From positions 62,001 through 126,000 of the forward strand of contig NZ_JACIEK010000006.1 in assembly GCF_014196835.1 (NCBI RefSeq): a DNA stretch of 64,000 nt, given 5' to 3'. Of the stretch, positions 19,707-29,308 are shown one piece after another. Below the pieces are notes generated by a model. That model was not told the origin of the DNA and did not search any database. It saw only the letters and a program-made list of their open reading frames with translations. A program made the translations under genes and the position numbers. How positions within the stretch are numbered: the first letter of the stretch is position 1; every line of letters begins with the position of its first letter. The stretch comes from Aureimonas pseudogalii (GTDB lineage Bacteria; Pseudomonadota; Alphaproteobacteria; Rhizobiales; Rhizobiaceae).

Positions 19707-20528
19707 TCAGGCCGCTGCGGGCGACGCCTGCTCGACTTCGGGCGAAGCCTGCTCCTCGGCGACGGGCTCGGCCGCCTCTTCCAGCTCGGGCTCGATCGGA
19801 GCCTCTTCCATCGCGCCGATGTCGACGCCCATCGAACCCTGCTGACGAGCGATGCCATCGACGGCCGCACGGGCAATCAGATCGCAATAGAGCGAGATGG
19901 CGCGAGCCGCGTCGTCATTGCCCGGGATCGGGTAGTTGATCGACGAGGGATCGCAGTTCGAATCGACCACTGCGACGACCGGGATGCCGAGGCGCTTGGC
20001 CTCCTCGATCGCGATGGCTTCCTTGTTCGTGTCGATGATGAAGATCATGTCCGGCACGCCGCCCATGTCCTTGATGCCGCCGAGCGCGCGGTCGAGCTTG
20101 TCGCGCTCGCGCTGCAGGGTGAGGCGCTCCTTCTTGGTGAAGCCCTGGGCTTCGCCGGAGAGGAGCTCGTCGAGCTTGCGCAGGCGCTGGATCGAGTTCG
20201 AGATCGTCTTCCAGTTGGTCAGCATGCCGCCGAGCCAGCGGGAGTTGACGTAGTACTGGGCCGAGCGGTTCGCCGCATCGGCGATGATCTCGGAAGCCTG
20301 GCGCTTGGTGCCGACGAACAGCACGCGGCCGCCGCGGGCCACCGAGTCGGACACCGCCTGCAGGGCGCTGTGAAGCAGCGGTACGGTCTGCGCGAGATCG
20401 ATGATGTGAATGTTGTTGCGCGCGCCGAAGATGAAGGGCGCCATCTTCGGGTTCCAGCGGTGGGTCTGGTGGCCGAAATGGACACCGGCCTCGAGCAGCT
20501 GGCGCATGGAATAGTCTGGCAGAGCCAT
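19707..20528 (-). CDS. rpsB: 30S ribosomal protein S2
   Basis: S2 joins the small subunit late and is needed for S1 binding. The 273-residue protein starts [20 protein letters not shown], with [17 protein letters not shown] and the [10 protein letters not shown] segment. It carries about 40 extra C-terminal residues, rich in Glu, Ala and Pro, beyond the E. coli length, as other alphaproteobacterial S2 proteins do. It is the first gene of the translation operon and has its own promoter and leader hairpin. Confidence 0.98.
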   Translation of the reverse strand: MALPDYSMRQLLEAGVHFGHQTHRWNPKMAPFIFGARNNIHIIDLAQTVPLLHSALQAVSDSVARGGRVLFVGTKRQASEIIADAANRSAQYYVNSRWLGGMLTNWKTISNSIQRLRKLDELLSGEAQGFTKKERLTLQRERDKLDRALGGIKDMGGVPDMIFIIDTNKEAIAIEEAKRLGIPVVAVVDSNCDPSSINYPIPGNDDAARAISLYCDLIARAAVDGIARQQGSMGVDIGAMEEAPIEPELEEAAEPVAEEQASPEVEQASPAAA

Positions 20529-20568
20529 CGGAATCGTCCTTATACCGGTTGAGCCTCCACGGAACGAA

Positions 20569-20586
20569 GCAGCTCACGAGAGCTGC
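20569..20586. promoter_or_regulatory. Hairpin in the rpsB leader
   Basis: Perfect 7-base stem (GCAGCTC / GAGCTGC) with a four-base loop, centred about 50 bases upstream of the rpsB start and downstream of its predicted promoter. In E. coli S2 represses its own message through a structured leader; whether this hairpin does the same is inference. Confidence 0.4.
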
Positions 20587-20653
20587 CACCGGTGGGTTTG
20601 GGAAAGCGAAGAACGCTTGGCCAGACCCGGCTTCCGTGTGTGGAATGAGGGCG

Positions 20654-20682
20654 CGCATACAACAGTTCGCCGGGATCGGCAA
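20654..20682 (-). promoter_or_regulatory. Predicted rpsB promoter
   Basis: On the minus strand TTGCCG (20682-20677) and TATGCG (20659-20654) are separated by exactly 17 bases, a fair match to the housekeeping sigma-70 consensus. It lies about 125 bases upstream of rpsB, leaving a leader that contains the hairpin at 20569-20586. Confidence 0.55.
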
Positions 20683-20752
20683 GTCTTGCGCCCCCTTCCC
20701 CACGTGGTCGCCGGCGTCGTCGCGATCAAGCTGCCCGCCGAATCGTCCGCGC

Positions 20753-21553
20753 TCAGGGCGTGCAGGTCGCCTCGCCGAGATACTGCAGACGGCCGATCTT
20801 TCCGCTCAACGCGTAGGCCCCGAAGTTCATGAAGAGGTCGTCCGTCACGCCGTTCTCGAACAGGCGATAGCGCGTTTCGAAGATCGGCAGACCGTCGCGG
20901 TCGCTGTCCTCGTTGAAGTAGGATTCGGTGACCCGCCACGACCGCAGCCCCGCCACCTTCTCGGCGATCACCGGGTTGGATGGAGCATCGACCTTGGCAG
21001 GGGCGATCAGCGAAGTCGTCACCAGATTCTTGTCGGGCTCGTTGTCGCCGTCGAAGATCTTGGCCTCGACGACACGCTCCCCGGCGATCGCCTTCTGGAT
21101 GAGATCGGCGGTGTGCTGCAGCGGAAAGCGCGACAGCGCGATGGTCGCCTCCCGCGTGACCGGCTCCGTGAAGGCGACCGACGTCCCTCCAGCGTTGCTC
21201 GAGGCCTGCCCCCTCACCGTCTCCTGCTCGGAGCCGTCGACCAGCGTCTTGGTTTCGAAGTCGAATCGGCTTCCATCCAGCGTCTCGCGCGAGATCGTCT
21301 GCTGGTCGGTGACGGTGATCTCGTCGTTCTGGTGGAACCGCGCGACGAACCGGTAGTCGAGCGCCATCGCCGCGCAGGTGTCGCGCTTCAGCTGCAACGC
21401 GATGCGGGCATCCACCGATTCGATGTCGTCGCTGGGCTCCGCGAGCGACAGTTCGTAGACGGCTTCGTGCGGCACGAGATCGACGGCCGATGCCTTTCCG
21501 CCCGCTGCCAGAAGAAGAAGGAGAGACGCCGGGACGGCGAGGCTGGCCTGCAT
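20753..21553 (-). CDS. eipB: Cell envelope integrity protein EipB (DUF1849)
   Basis: Periplasmic beta-spiral protein of alphaproteobacteria; in Brucella its loss weakens the envelope. The 266-residue protein has a signal peptide (cleavage likely after GKASA), the start of the mature domain VDLVPHEAVYELSL, a Cys in LKRDTCAAM and a second Cys three residues from the end (GEATCTP); these two correspond to the conserved disulfide of the family. The molecular function is not established. It is divergent from the RidA-like gene and upstream of the rpsB promoter. Confidence 0.88.
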   Translation of the reverse strand: MQASLAVPASLLLLLAAGGKASAVDLVPHEAVYELSLAEPSDDIESVDARIALQLKRDTCAAMALDYRFVARFHQNDEITVTDQQTISRETLDGSRFDFETKTLVDGSEQETVRGQASSNAGGTSVAFTEPVTREATIALSRFPLQHTADLIQKAIAGERVVEAKIFDGDNEPDKNLVTTSLIAPAKVDAPSNPVIAEKVAGLRSWRVTESYFNEDSDRDGLPIFETRYRLFENGVTDDLFMNFGAYALSGKIGRLQYLGEATCTP

Positions 21554-21664
21554 GGAATCGGCAACTTTCTGGGAGAACGCGACGGCGCTTGGGGATCGAA
21601 CGTTACCGCAAAAGCTGATAGCCGTCTGCGATCACACCGTCCGATTTCACTGGGGTCCCCTCGC

Positions 21665-22129
21665 ATGACCGATACGATCGAAAGCCGCTTGGCAGCCGCC
21701 GGAATCCAGCTGCCGGCCGCGGCGGCTCCGGCTGCAAACTATGTGCCCTACATCCGGTTCGGGTCGATGCTGCAGACCTCCGGTCAGCTGCCGCTGGAGG
21801 GCGGGCGCCTCGCCGTGTCCGGCAAGCTCGGTGCGGGCGTGTCGCTCGAAGACGGCCTGCACGCCGCCAAGCTCTGCGGCGTGAACATCCTGGCGCAGGC
21901 CAAGGCGGCGCTCGGCGATCTCGAGACGATCGGGCGCCTGCTGAAGCTCACCGTCTTCGTGGCGAGCGACCCGTCCTTCACCGACCAGCACAAGGTCGCC
22001 AACGGCGCCTCCGACTTCCTCGTCGAAATCCTCGGCGAACGCGGCCGCCATGCCCGCTCCGCCGTCGGCGTGCCGTCGCTGCCTTTGGACGCCGCCGTCG
22101 AGATCGAAGCCCTCTTCGAGGTGGCGTGA
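21665..22129 (+). CDS. RidA-family protein
   Basis: RidA-fold protein (154 residues). Archetypal RidA hydrolyses reactive enamine/imine intermediates made by PLP enzymes, but this longer subgroup (with an N-terminal RLAAAGIQLPAAAAPAANYVP) lacks a proven substrate. Family segments are TSGQLPLEGGRLAVSGKLG and the C-terminal RSAVGVPSLPLDAAVEIEALF. The ATG at 21665 is chosen over a much earlier in-frame codon because only this part is conserved. Its stop overlaps the next gene by four bases (GTGA), indicating a coupled pair. Confidence 0.88.
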   Translation: MTDTIESRLAAAGIQLPAAAAPAANYVPYIRFGSMLQTSGQLPLEGGRLAVSGKLGAGVSLEDGLHAAKLCGVNILAQAKAALGDLETIGRLLKLTVFVASDPSFTDQHKVANGASDFLVEILGERGRHARSAVGVPSLPLDAAVEIEALFEVA

Positions 22130-22857
22130 CGCCGATGGGGACCATCGACGCGCGCTGGCTGGAGGACCGGCCGATCGCCCATCGCGGGCTGCACGATGCC
22201 GGCCGGTCGATCATGGAAAACTCGGTCTCGGCCTTCCAGGCCGCGATCGATGGCGGCTATGCGATCGAGTGCGACATCCATCTGTCGCGTGACCGGGTGC
22301 CCGTCGTCTTTCACGACGAAACGTTGCTTCGCATGACGGGCGTCGAGGGCCGCGTGCGCGACACGGATGCGCAGGCGCTCGCAGAGCTGACGCTGGGCGG
22401 GACGCCGGACGCGATCCCGACGTTGCGCTCGCTGCTCGATCTCGTCGCGGCCCGAGTGCCGCTGGTGATCGAATTGAAGGGGCTCTCGGCCGATCTCGAC
22501 GGGGAGTTCATCGAGATCGTCGCCGAGACGATCCGCGGCTACCCAGGCGCACTGGCGCTCATGTCGTTCGACGAATGGCTGGTGGAGCAAGCGGCGAGCG
22601 TTTCGCTCAGTGTGCCCTTCGGCCTCACCGCCGAAGGCACGCGCGCCGACGTTCTGAAGCGGCATCGTGTCGTCTTCGCGGGACACTGCTCGTTCGTGTC
22701 CTACAATGTTCACCATCTACCGAATGCGTTCGTCGACTGGATTCGCGACGAGCGGCATCTGCCGGTGATCAGCTGGACGGTCCGCACACCCGCGGATGTC
22801 GAGCGAAGCCACCGGTATGCAGACCAGATGACGTTCGAGGGGTTCGTGCCGTCCTGA
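22126..22857 (+). CDS. Glycerophosphodiester phosphodiesterase family protein
   Basis: GDPD TIM-barrel protein (243 residues) that likely cleaves glycerophosphodiesters to glycerol-3-phosphate and an alcohol. The catalytic elements are visible: AHRGLHD near residue 18 (His, Arg), MENSVSAFQ, the metal site ECDIHLSRD, and VVFHDETLLRMTG. No signal peptide is seen, so it should be cytoplasmic. The GTG start at 22126 overlaps the RidA-like stop; the ATG three codons later (22135) is an alternative. Confidence 0.9.
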   Translation: MTPMGTIDARWLEDRPIAHRGLHDAGRSIMENSVSAFQAAIDGGYAIECDIHLSRDRVPVVFHDETLLRMTGVEGRVRDTDAQALAELTLGGTPDAIPTLRSLLDLVAARVPLVIELKGLSADLDGEFIEIVAETIRGYPGALALMSFDEWLVEQAASVSLSVPFGLTAEGTRADVLKRHRVVFAGHCSFVSYNVHHLPNAFVDWIRDERHLPVISWTVRTPADVERSHRYADQMTFEGFVPS

Positions 22858-22889
22858 TCGGCACCGCCCTCGAAAAAGGGTGAGACGCG

Positions 22890-24113
22890 ATGACCGACGA
22901 GTTCAACGAGGCTGCCGATGGCGAGGGGGCCGTCCTCTCGCTGCGGGTCGCCGAAGGCCTGTCGTCCATCGATGCCGACCGTTGGGACGAACTGGCGACG
23001 ACGCGGCCCGGCGTTAGCGCCAATCCGTTCGTGCGACACGCTTTTCTCAGCAGCCTGGAAGATGCCGGCTGCGTCGGCGAGCGGAGCGGGTGGCTGCCGC
23101 AGCACCTCGTGCTGGAAGACGGGCGTGGCGAAATCCTCGCCGTTGCTCCGGCCTATCTGAAGAGCCATTCGCAGGGCGAGTACGTGTTCGACCAGGGGTG
23201 GGCCAACGCCTTCGAGCGCGCGGGTGGGCGCTACTACCCCAAGCTTCAGCTTTCCGCCCCCTTCTCGCCGGTCACCGGACCGCGCTTTCTCGTCGGGAGC
23301 CGCGACTCGGCCGATTCGATGCGTCTAGCAATGGCGGAAGCCGTGAAGGCCTATGTCGCGCAGACGCGGATCTCGTCGGCGCACGCGACCTTCCTCGAAG
23401 CACCGGACCTTGAGGTGCTTGAGGGCGACGACTTTCTTCACCGCACCGACCAGCAGTTCCATTTCGTCAATCGCGGCTACGCGACCTATGACGACTTTCT
23501 GGAAACGCTGGCCTCGCGCAAGCGCAAGGGCCTGCGGAAGGAGCGGCGCGAGGCCTTGGCCGACGGTATCACGATCGAGCGTCTGTCCGGCCGGTCGCTG
23601 AACGAGGCGGCCTGGGACGCTTTCTTCCACTTCTACATGGACACGGGCAGTCGCAAGTGGGGTCGCCCCTACCTCAACCGGCGGTTCTTCTCGCTCCTCG
23701 GCGAGCGGATGGCCGACGAGATCGTGCTCGTCATGGCGCGGCGGGAGGGGCGCTACATTGCGGGCGCGCTCAACCTCGTCGGCGCCGACCGCATCTTCGG
23801 TCGCTACTGGGGCTGCACCGAAGAACACGCCTTCCTGCATTTCGAGGTCTGCTACCATCAGGCCATCGACTATGCGATCGAGCACAAGCTGGCCGTGGTG
23901 GAGGCGGGCGCGCAGGGCGAACACAAGCTGGCGCGCGGCTACGAACCCGTGACGACCCATTCGGCCCATTACATCGCCCACGCCGGGCTGCGCGACGCCG
24001 TGCGCTCCTATCTCGAGCACGAGCGGCAGGAGGTCGAGGCGACGAACGAGGTTCTCGCCGAGCACACGCCCTTCCGGCGCGGCGAGCGACAGGACCGGGC
24101 GGACGAGAACTAG
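22890..24113 (+). CDS. FemAB-like GNAT acyltransferase (DUF482 family)
   Basis: A 407-residue protein with the double-GNAT fold of the FemAB/DUF482 family. Marks are NPFVRHAFLSSLEDAG, LPQHLVLEDGRGEILAVAPAYLKSHSQGEYVFD (split domain 1), RKRKGLRKERREAL and EAGAQGEHKLARGYEPV. FemAB proteins add amino acids to peptidoglycan precursors; for DUF482 no reaction is proven, so the substrate is left open. It lies 32 bases after the GDPD gene and 55 bases before the HIT gene. Confidence 0.85.
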   Translation: MTDEFNEAADGEGAVLSLRVAEGLSSIDADRWDELATTRPGVSANPFVRHAFLSSLEDAGCVGERSGWLPQHLVLEDGRGEILAVAPAYLKSHSQGEYVFDQGWANAFERAGGRYYPKLQLSAPFSPVTGPRFLVGSRDSADSMRLAMAEAVKAYVAQTRISSAHATFLEAPDLEVLEGDDFLHRTDQQFHFVNRGYATYDDFLETLASRKRKGLRKERREALADGITIERLSGRSLNEAAWDAFFHFYMDTGSRKWGRPYLNRRFFSLLGERMADEIVLVMARREGRYIAGALNLVGADRIFGRYWGCTEEHAFLHFEVCYHQAIDYAIEHKLAVVEAGAQGEHKLARGYEPVTTHSAHYIAHAGLRDAVRSYLEHERQEVEATNEVLAEHTPFRRGERQDRADEN

Positions 24114-24168
24114 ACGAACCCTCCCCGTCGCCTATGATCCGCCTCACCCTCCCAGCAGGAATCGTGCG

Positions 24169-24591
24169 ATGACGGCCTACGACGACAGCAACGTGTTTGC
24201 GAAGATCCTGCGCGGCGAAATTCCAAGCGTTCGGATCTACGAGACCGACGAGGTCGTGGCGATCATGGATGCGATGCCGCAGTCTCGCGGGCACTGTCTC
24301 GTCATTCCCAAGGCGGCCTCGCGCAATCTCCTCGATGCCTCGCCCGAGGTTCTCGCCGTTCTCCTGCCGGAGGCCGCCAGGCTCGCGCGCGCCATCAAGG
24401 CGGCGTTCGCGGCCGACGGGGTGACGGTGATGCAGTTCAACGAGGCGTCGGCGGGTCAGACGGTCTTCCATCTGCATGTCCATGTCCTGCCCCGCTATGC
24501 CGGCGTGGACCTCCAGGCGCACGGATCGGGCATGGCCGATCCCGCCCTGCTTCGCGAGCAGGCGGAGGTGATTCGAGCGCATCTCGCCTGA
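24169..24591 (+). CDS. HIT-family protein (histidine triad hydrolase)
   Basis: Small nucleotide hydrolase/transferase (140 residues), probably HINT-like and acting on nucleoside phosphoramidates. The active site HLHVHVLPR has His101, His103 and His105 with a further His43 in GHCLVIPK. The N-terminal VFAKILRGEIPS is typical. It is last in the plus-strand run and converges on azlD after about 20 bases. Confidence 0.93.
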   Translation: MTAYDDSNVFAKILRGEIPSVRIYETDEVVAIMDAMPQSRGHCLVIPKAASRNLLDASPEVLAVLLPEAARLARAIKAAFAADGVTVMQFNEASAGQTVFHLHVHVLPRYAGVDLQAHGSGMADPALLREQAEVIRAHLA

Positions 24592-24612
24592 GGCTGCGTC
24601 GCGGCATCCGCG

Positions 24613-24978
24613 TCAGATCAAACCCAACATCCAGGGCACGCCGAGGAGGATGATTTCCGCCACGACGATGGCGAGGATCGTATGCCGTCCGAGCGTGAGA
24701 TAGGCGAGGAAGCCGCCCGCGACCGCCCCGATCCGCACTGCGGTCGGGATGTCCGCGAGGATGCCCGTCGGAAACAGGATGAGCCGTCCGATCACCGCCG
24801 CCACGAGCGAGGTGGCGATCGTGCGGGCGAGTGCGATGGCCGGCGAGTTTTCGTCGAACCGGCCCGCCGAAAGGACGCCGAGCCAACGCCAGACGTCGGT
24901 CGGCAGCCAGCCGGCGAGCAGGATGAAGAGATAGGGCCACCAGTCCGCGGCGATCGAATCGTAGGACAGGCCGTTCAT
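24613..24978 (-). CDS. AzlD-family transport protein
   Basis: Small membrane protein (121 residues) with about four hydrophobic segments and the family start WWPYLFILLAGWLPTDVWRWLGVL. AzlD pairs with AzlC to export branched-chain amino acids. Its ATG overlaps the azlC stop by four bases (24975-24978), so the two are translated together. The substrate here is unproven. Confidence 0.85.
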   Translation of the reverse strand: MNGLSYDSIAADWWPYLFILLAGWLPTDVWRWLGVLSAGRFDENSPAIALARTIATSLVAAVIGRLILFPTGILADIPTAVRIGAVAGGFLAYLTLGRHTILAIVVAEIILLGVPWMLGLI

Positions 24979-25715
24979 CGCGCGATCTGCCGCCGATCGA
25001 CGAGCCGTCCGATGCCGTAGGCCACCACGCCGCCTACCAAGCCCGCGACGAGAATGTCGAACTCGGGCGCCAGCCAGTTGGCGACGGGCACCGCCAGCAT
25101 GCCGGTAAGCAGTGCCAACTGCCCCGAGAGTTCTCGTGCCGAGCCGTAAAGCGAAGTCAGGAAGTAGACGGGCGTCAGGAAGGCCAGCGCGCCGGTCGCC
25201 AACGCCGGCAATTGACCCATCAGATTGAAGGCCAGCGCCACCGCGAGCGTGTTGACCACCGTCAGCGTGATGCCGAACCCCGCAAAGAAATGCGGGCGCC
25301 GATCGCGCGGCACAGTCGGCAGGCGCTCCAGCGACACGACCCAGGCGGTGACGGCGATGAAGTGCGAAAGCACCAGGAGCGTTCGACGGCGCGTGCCGAC
25401 GCCGCGAAGTTCCGGCAGAAGGGCGATCACCATCGGCATCAGACGGAGCGACGAAAGCCCGACTGCCAGCGCCGTCGCCGCGAGCGACAAGCCGGCGGTG
25501 ATCGAGCCGAGAAGAATGATGTTGGCCGGAAGCGCCCAGATGGTGAAAACCATGAAGGAGGCTTCGAGCCAGCCGATGCCCGCTTCCCGCGCAAGGCCTG
25601 CGAAGCCGAGATGGGCGGTGACGAGAATGAGAGCCGGAGCGCTCCAGACGGCGCGCATTCCCTTGAACACCCAGACCGAGGGATGCGAGTCGGTCCGGGC
25701 CGATGACACATCCAT
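24975..25715 (-). CDS. AzlC-family permease
   Basis: Large subunit of an AzlCD exporter (246 residues), with about seven to eight hydrophobic helices and the family stretch GLAREAGIGWLEASFMVFTIWALPANIILLG split over residues 44-74. Members export branched-chain amino acids and some analogues. It starts downstream of the clpA terminator, on the same strand, and is followed by azlD with a four-base overlap. Confidence 0.88.
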   Translation of the reverse strand: MDVSSARTDSHPSVWVFKGMRAVWSAPALILVTAHLGFAGLAREAGIGWLEASFMVFTIWALPANIILLGSITAGLSLAATALAVGLSSLRLMPMVIALLPELRGVGTRRRTLLVLSHFIAVTAWVVSLERLPTVPRDRRPHFFAGFGITLTVVNTLAVALAFNLMGQLPALATGALAFLTPVYFLTSLYGSARELSGQLALLTGMLAVPVANWLAPEFDILVAGLVGGVVAYGIGRLVDRRQIAR

Positions 25716-25756
25716 GTCCGGTCCGTCGTGTTCCAGTTCAGATGGGACGGCCCATG

Positions 25757-25783
25757 AAAAAGGCCGCCCTCGTGGCGGCCTTT
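25757..25783 (-). terminator. Terminator after clpA
   Basis: Perfect 10-base stem (AAAGGCCGCC / GGCGGCCTTT) with a five-base loop, lying ten bases past the clpA stop. On the minus strand the stem runs into five T. The next minus-strand gene, azlC, starts about 40 bases further on. Confidence 0.85.
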
Positions 25784-25792
25784 CCTAACCCA

Positions 25793-28315
25793 TCAGTTCG
25801 GCTTACGGGGAACTTTCGGCACCGTTCCCGGTCGGCGACCCGACTTTGGCTCCACATCCGCATCGGACGCGGAGATCTCGGACGGCTCCTCGTCTTCGCC
25901 GTCCTCGTCCATATCCTCGACGTCGTCGAAATCGTCGTCGTCCTCGACGATTTCCTCGCCGCTCGGATCCACTTTCGCCCGTCGCCCCTTGGCATCGCTC
26001 GACTTGCGCGCCTTGATCGGCGTTTCGTCGGCGATCGCCTCGAGATTGAGCTTCTTCCCGCCGGCCTCGTCATCGACCACCGTCACCTTCACGGTGCCGC
26101 CGTGCTTCAGCTTGCCGAACAGAACCTCGTCCGCCAGAGGCTTCTTGACATATTCCTGGATCACCCGGCCGAGGGGCCGGGCGCCCATGTACTCGTCGTA
26201 GCCCTTCTCGGCGAGCCATGCGATGGCGTCCTGACGCAGTTCGAAGGTCACGCCGCGCTCGGACAATTGAGCCTCCAGCTGCATCACGAACTTCTGCACC
26301 ACCTCGTGGATCACCGGCGTCGGCAACGCGCCGAACGGTATGATCGCGTCGAGGCGATTGCGGAACTCCGGCGTGAACAGCCGGTTGATCGCCTCCACGT
26401 CGTCGCCCGTGCGGCGCGTCGAGCCGAAGCCGATCGCCGCCCTCTGCGCCTCCGAGGCACCCGCATTCGTCGTCATGATCAGGATGACGTTACGGAAATC
26501 GATCTTCTTGCCGTTGTGGTCCGTCAGCTGGCCGTGATCCATGACCTGCAACAGGATGTTGAACAGGTCGGGATGCGCCTTCTCGATCTCGTCGAGCAGC
26601 AGCACGCAATGCGGATGCTGATCGACGCCGTCGGTCAGAAGGCCGCCCTGGTCGAAGCCGACATAGCCGGGAGGCGCGCCGATGAGCCGCGAAACGGTGT
26701 GGCGCTCCATGTATTCCGACATATCGAAGCGCAGCAGTTCGATGCCGAGCGCAGACGCGAGCTGCTTGGCGACCTCCGTCTTGCCGACGCCGGTGGGCCC
26801 CGAGAACAGGTAGGAGCCAATCGGCTTCTCCGGTTCGCGGAGGCCGGCACGTGCCAGCTTGATGGCGGTGGTCAGACTCTCGATCGCGGCGTCCTGTCCG
26901 TAAACCACGCGCTTCAGCTGCGTGCTCAGATGCGCAAGCACTTCCTCGTCGTCCTTCGAGACGGATTTCGGCGGAATGCGAGCCATCGTCGCGACGGTCG
27001 CCTCGATCTCCTTCACGCCGATCGAGCGCTTGCGCTTGGCTTCCGGCAGCAGCATCTGCGACGCGCCGGTCTCGTCGATCACGTCGATCGCCTTGTCCGG
27101 CAGCTTGCGGTCGTTGATGTAGCGCGCCGAAAGCTCGACGGCCGACTTGATGGCATCGTTCGAGTACTTCACGTGGTGGAAGTCCTCGAAATAGGGCTTG
27201 AGGCCCTTGAGGATCGAGATCGCATCCTCGATCGTCGGCTCGGCGACGTCGATCTTCTGGAAGCGCCGCACGAGCGCGCGGTCCTTCTCGAAGAACTGGC
27301 GATACTCCTTGTAGGTCGTGGAGCCGATGCAGCGGATCGCGCCGGAGGACAGCGCGGGCTTCAAGAGGTTCGACGCGTCCATAGCGCCGCCCGACGTCGC
27401 GCCGGCGCCGATCACCGTATGGATCTCGTCGATGAAGAGAACAGCGCCGGGATACTCCTCCAGTTCCTTCATGACCTGCTTCAGCCGCTCCTCGAAATCG
27501 CCGCGATAGCGGGTGCCGGCCAGCAGCGTGCCCATGTCGAGCGAGAAGATGGTGGCGTCGGCCAGCACCTCGGGCACGTCGCCCTCGACGATCCGCTTGG
27601 CCAGACCTTCGGCGATCGCCGTCTTGCCGACGCCGGGATCGCCGACATAGAGCGGATTGTTCTTGGATCGGCGGCAGAGCACCTGGATCGTCCGGTTGAT
27701 CTCCGTCGCGCGGCCGATCAACGGGTCGATCCGGCCGGTCTTGGCCTTCTCGTTCAGGTTGACGCAATAGGCCGTCAACGCGTCCTGCTGCGTCTTGCGG
27801 CGTCCCTCCTCTTCATTGCCCATGACCGACTGCTCATCCTCCGCTCCACGAACGGTGCGCCCTTCGGACGCCCCCGGCCGCTTGGAAATTCCATGGGAAA
27901 TGAAGTTCACGGCGTCGTATCGCGTCATCTCCTGCTCTTGCAGGAAGAAGGCGGCATGGCTCTCGCGCTCGGCGAAGATCGCGACGAGCACGTTGGCGCC
28001 CGTCACCTCGTCCCGCCCGGAAGACTGGACGTGAATGACGGCGCGCTGGATCACACGGTGGAAACCGGCGGTGGGCTTGGAGTCCTCGTCATGCCCCGTG
28101 GCGAGGTTGGCGAGCTCGGTGTCGATATATTCCATCAGCGAAGAGCGCAGCACATCGAGATCGACGCTGCAGCCCTTCATGACCGCAGCCGCGTCCTTGT
28201 CGTCGAGCAGGGCGAGAAGCAGATGTTCGAGGGTCGCGAATTCCTGATGCCGCTCGTTCGCCAGCGTCAGGGCCTGATGGAGCGACTTTTCCAGACTTTG
28301 CGAAAATGTCGGCAA
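25793..28315 (-). CDS. clpA: ATP-dependent Clp protease ATP-binding subunit ClpA
   Basis: AAA+ unfoldase (840 residues) that feeds ClpP; ClpS directs N-end-rule substrates to it. Order: Clp-N repeats (1-150), AAA1 with Walker A GDPGVGKT and Walker [13 protein letters not shown]2 with Walker A GPTGVGKT and [12 protein letters not shown], then the ClpP-binding loop region around [10 protein letters not shown]. The C-terminal 75 residues go beyond the E. coli length (758) and are strikingly acidic ([19 protein letters not shown]). It follows clpS with eight bases between. Confidence 0.96.
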   Translation of the reverse strand: MPTFSQSLEKSLHQALTLANERHQEFATLEHLLLALLDDKDAAAVMKGCSVDLDVLRSSLMEYIDTELANLATGHDEDSKPTAGFHRVIQRAVIHVQSSGRDEVTGANVLVAIFAERESHAAFFLQEQEMTRYDAVNFISHGISKRPGASEGRTVRGAEDEQSVMGNEEEGRRKTQQDALTAYCVNLNEKAKTGRIDPLIGRATEINRTIQVLCRRSKNNPLYVGDPGVGKTAIAEGLAKRIVEGDVPEVLADATIFSLDMGTLLAGTRYRGDFEERLKQVMKELEEYPGAVLFIDEIHTVIGAGATSGGAMDASNLLKPALSSGAIRCIGSTTYKEYRQFFEKDRALVRRFQKIDVAEPTIEDAISILKGLKPYFEDFHHVKYSNDAIKSAVELSARYINDRKLPDKAIDVIDETGASQMLLPEAKRKRSIGVKEIEATVATMARIPPKSVSKDDEEVLAHLSTQLKRVVYGQDAAIESLTTAIKLARAGLREPEKPIGSYLFSGPTGVGKTEVAKQLASALGIELLRFDMSEYMERHTVSRLIGAPPGYVGFDQGGLLTDGVDQHPHCVLLLDEIEKAHPDLFNILLQVMDHGQLTDHNGKKIDFRNVILIMTTNAGASEAQRAAIGFGSTRRTGDDVEAINRLFTPEFRNRLDAIIPFGALPTPVIHEVVQKFVMQLEAQLSERGVTFELRQDAIAWLAEKGYDEYMGARPLGRVIQEYVKKPLADEVLFGKLKHGGTVKVTVVDDEAGGKKLNLEAIADETPIKARKSSDAKGRRAKVDPSGEEIVEDDDDFDDVEDMDEDGEDEEPSEISASDADVEPKSGRRPGTVPKVPRKPN

Positions 28316-28323
28316 GGTTCACC

Positions 28324-28719
28324 TCAATTCTTTTCCATCACGCATTGCAGCGGATGTTGATGCTGACGGGCGAAATCCATGACCTGCGTGACCTTCGTCT
28401 CCGCGACCTCGTATGTGAACACGCCGCACTCGCCGACCCCATGCTTGTGCACGTGCAGCATGATCCGCGTCGCTGCCTCGCGATCCTTCTGGAAGAACCG
28501 CTCGAGAACGTGGATGACGAACTCCATCGGAGTGTAATCGTCATTGAGAAGCAGCACCCTGTAAAGGCTCGGCTTTCGGGTCTTGGGTTTCGTTCGGGTG
28601 ATGACCGACGTCCCGCGGTCCGCGTCTCCGCCGTCGGTCTTGCCCGCTTGCATCCGCGGGTCGTGTCTCGTCACCGGTCGGTCGGGAGCGTCGTCGTTCA
28701 ATGCCGTCACCTTTGTCAT
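28324..28719 (-). CDS. clpS: ClpS, N-end rule adaptor of ClpA
   Basis: Binds proteins with Phe, Leu, Trp or Tyr at the N-terminus and hands them to ClpAP. From the ATG at 28719 it has 131 residues; a TTG two codons earlier is possible. The flexible N-terminal 50 residues are followed by the core [20 protein letters not shown], the substrate pocket [21 protein letters not shown], and the C-terminal [12 protein letters not shown]. It leads the clpS-clpA operon. The leucyl/phenylalanyl transferase Aat, which makes ClpS substrates, is at 55.1 kb. Confidence 0.95.
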   Translation of the reverse strand: MTKVTALNDDAPDRPVTRHDPRMQAGKTDGGDADRGTSVITRTKPKTRKPSLYRVLLLNDDYTPMEFVIHVLERFFQKDREAATRIMLHVHKHGVGECGVFTYEVAETKVTQVMDFARQHQHPLQCVMEKN

Positions 28720-28747
28720 CAGCAACTATGTATGTACCGCGCGAGCC

Positions 28748-28775
28748 ATTTTAAGACGCCTCGCCCTTGCGGCAA
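28748..28775 (-). promoter_or_regulatory. Predicted clpS promoter
   Basis: On the minus strand TTGCCG (28775-28770) and TAAAAT (28753-28748) are 16 bases apart; the -10 matches five of six consensus bases. It lies about 28 bases upstream of the clpS ATG, giving a leader of roughly 20 bases. Confidence 0.55.
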
Positions 28776-28844
28776 ATTTTCCTGGCGGCGCGACGAGCGG
28801 ACAGGATTCGCCGGGTGCGCGCAAGCCGCCGGGAAACCACCAAC

Positions 28845-28872
28845 GAAAAAAGCCCGGCGCGAAGGCCGGGCT
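28845..28872 (-). terminator. Terminator after the phasin gene
   Basis: Perfect 8-base stem (AGCCCGGC / GCCGGGCT) with a six-base loop. On the minus strand the stem ends in a run of T (AAAAAA on the plus strand, 28846-28851). It lies 26 bases past the phasin stop and upstream of the clpS promoter. Confidence 0.85.
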
Positions 28873-28898
28873 CGTTCATGCGATCGAGATGTCGGGTG

Positions 28899-29258
28899 TC
28901 AGCCGGCCTGGCGAGCCGCGTCTTCGCCGTACTTCACGGCGGCGGCAGCCGTGTTCTCGAAGGGCTTGTAGGTCTCGCGCGCGATGGCGGAATACATCTC
29001 GCCCATCTTCTGCGCCTGCGACATCCACGTCTCGTAGGCGGACTTGGCGTAGTCGTTCTGCAGCTCAACGGCCTTGTCCAGCGTGCGGACCTGGGCGAGC
29101 TTCTCCATCATCTGCGCCGTCTGCTCGTAGGAGCGCTTGGTGAACTCACCGGTCTCGGCAGCGATCTGCTGGAAGCCCTTCGACATCGCGGAGAACGACT
29201 TCAGCGCGTTGTCCATGGATTCCTTGCCGGCCTTGTTGGCGTCTTCGTACATGTTCAT
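28899..29258 (-). CDS. Phasin family protein
   Basis: Small amphipathic protein (119 residues) of the Phasin_2 type that coats polyhydroxyalkanoate granules. The sequence is almost wholly helical, with the core MDNALKSFSAMSKGFQQIAAE and YEQTAQMMEKLAQVRTLDKAVE and the family-typical YAKSAYETWMSQAQKMGEMY. The ATG at 29258 follows an AAGGGGAAA site; the open frame upstream is non-coding in character. It has a good promoter with a TGC-N3-GCA operator-like site in its spacer and its own terminator, so it is a single-gene unit. Confidence 0.9.
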   Translation of the reverse strand: MNMYEDANKAGKESMDNALKSFSAMSKGFQQIAAETGEFTKRSYEQTAQMMEKLAQVRTLDKAVELQNDYAKSAYETWMSQAQKMGEMYSAIARETYKPFENTAAAAVKYGEDAARQAG

Positions 29259-29308
29259 GCCATTTCCCCTTCGCTGTGACGGTGCGAGCGTCGATGATCC
29301 GTCAGCTC

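Noticed and set aside
25703-28360. An 885-codon open frame on the plus strand across clpA
   Set aside because: It is the antisense shadow of clpA in GC-rich DNA, with no family sequence and Arg/Asp/His-heavy composition.
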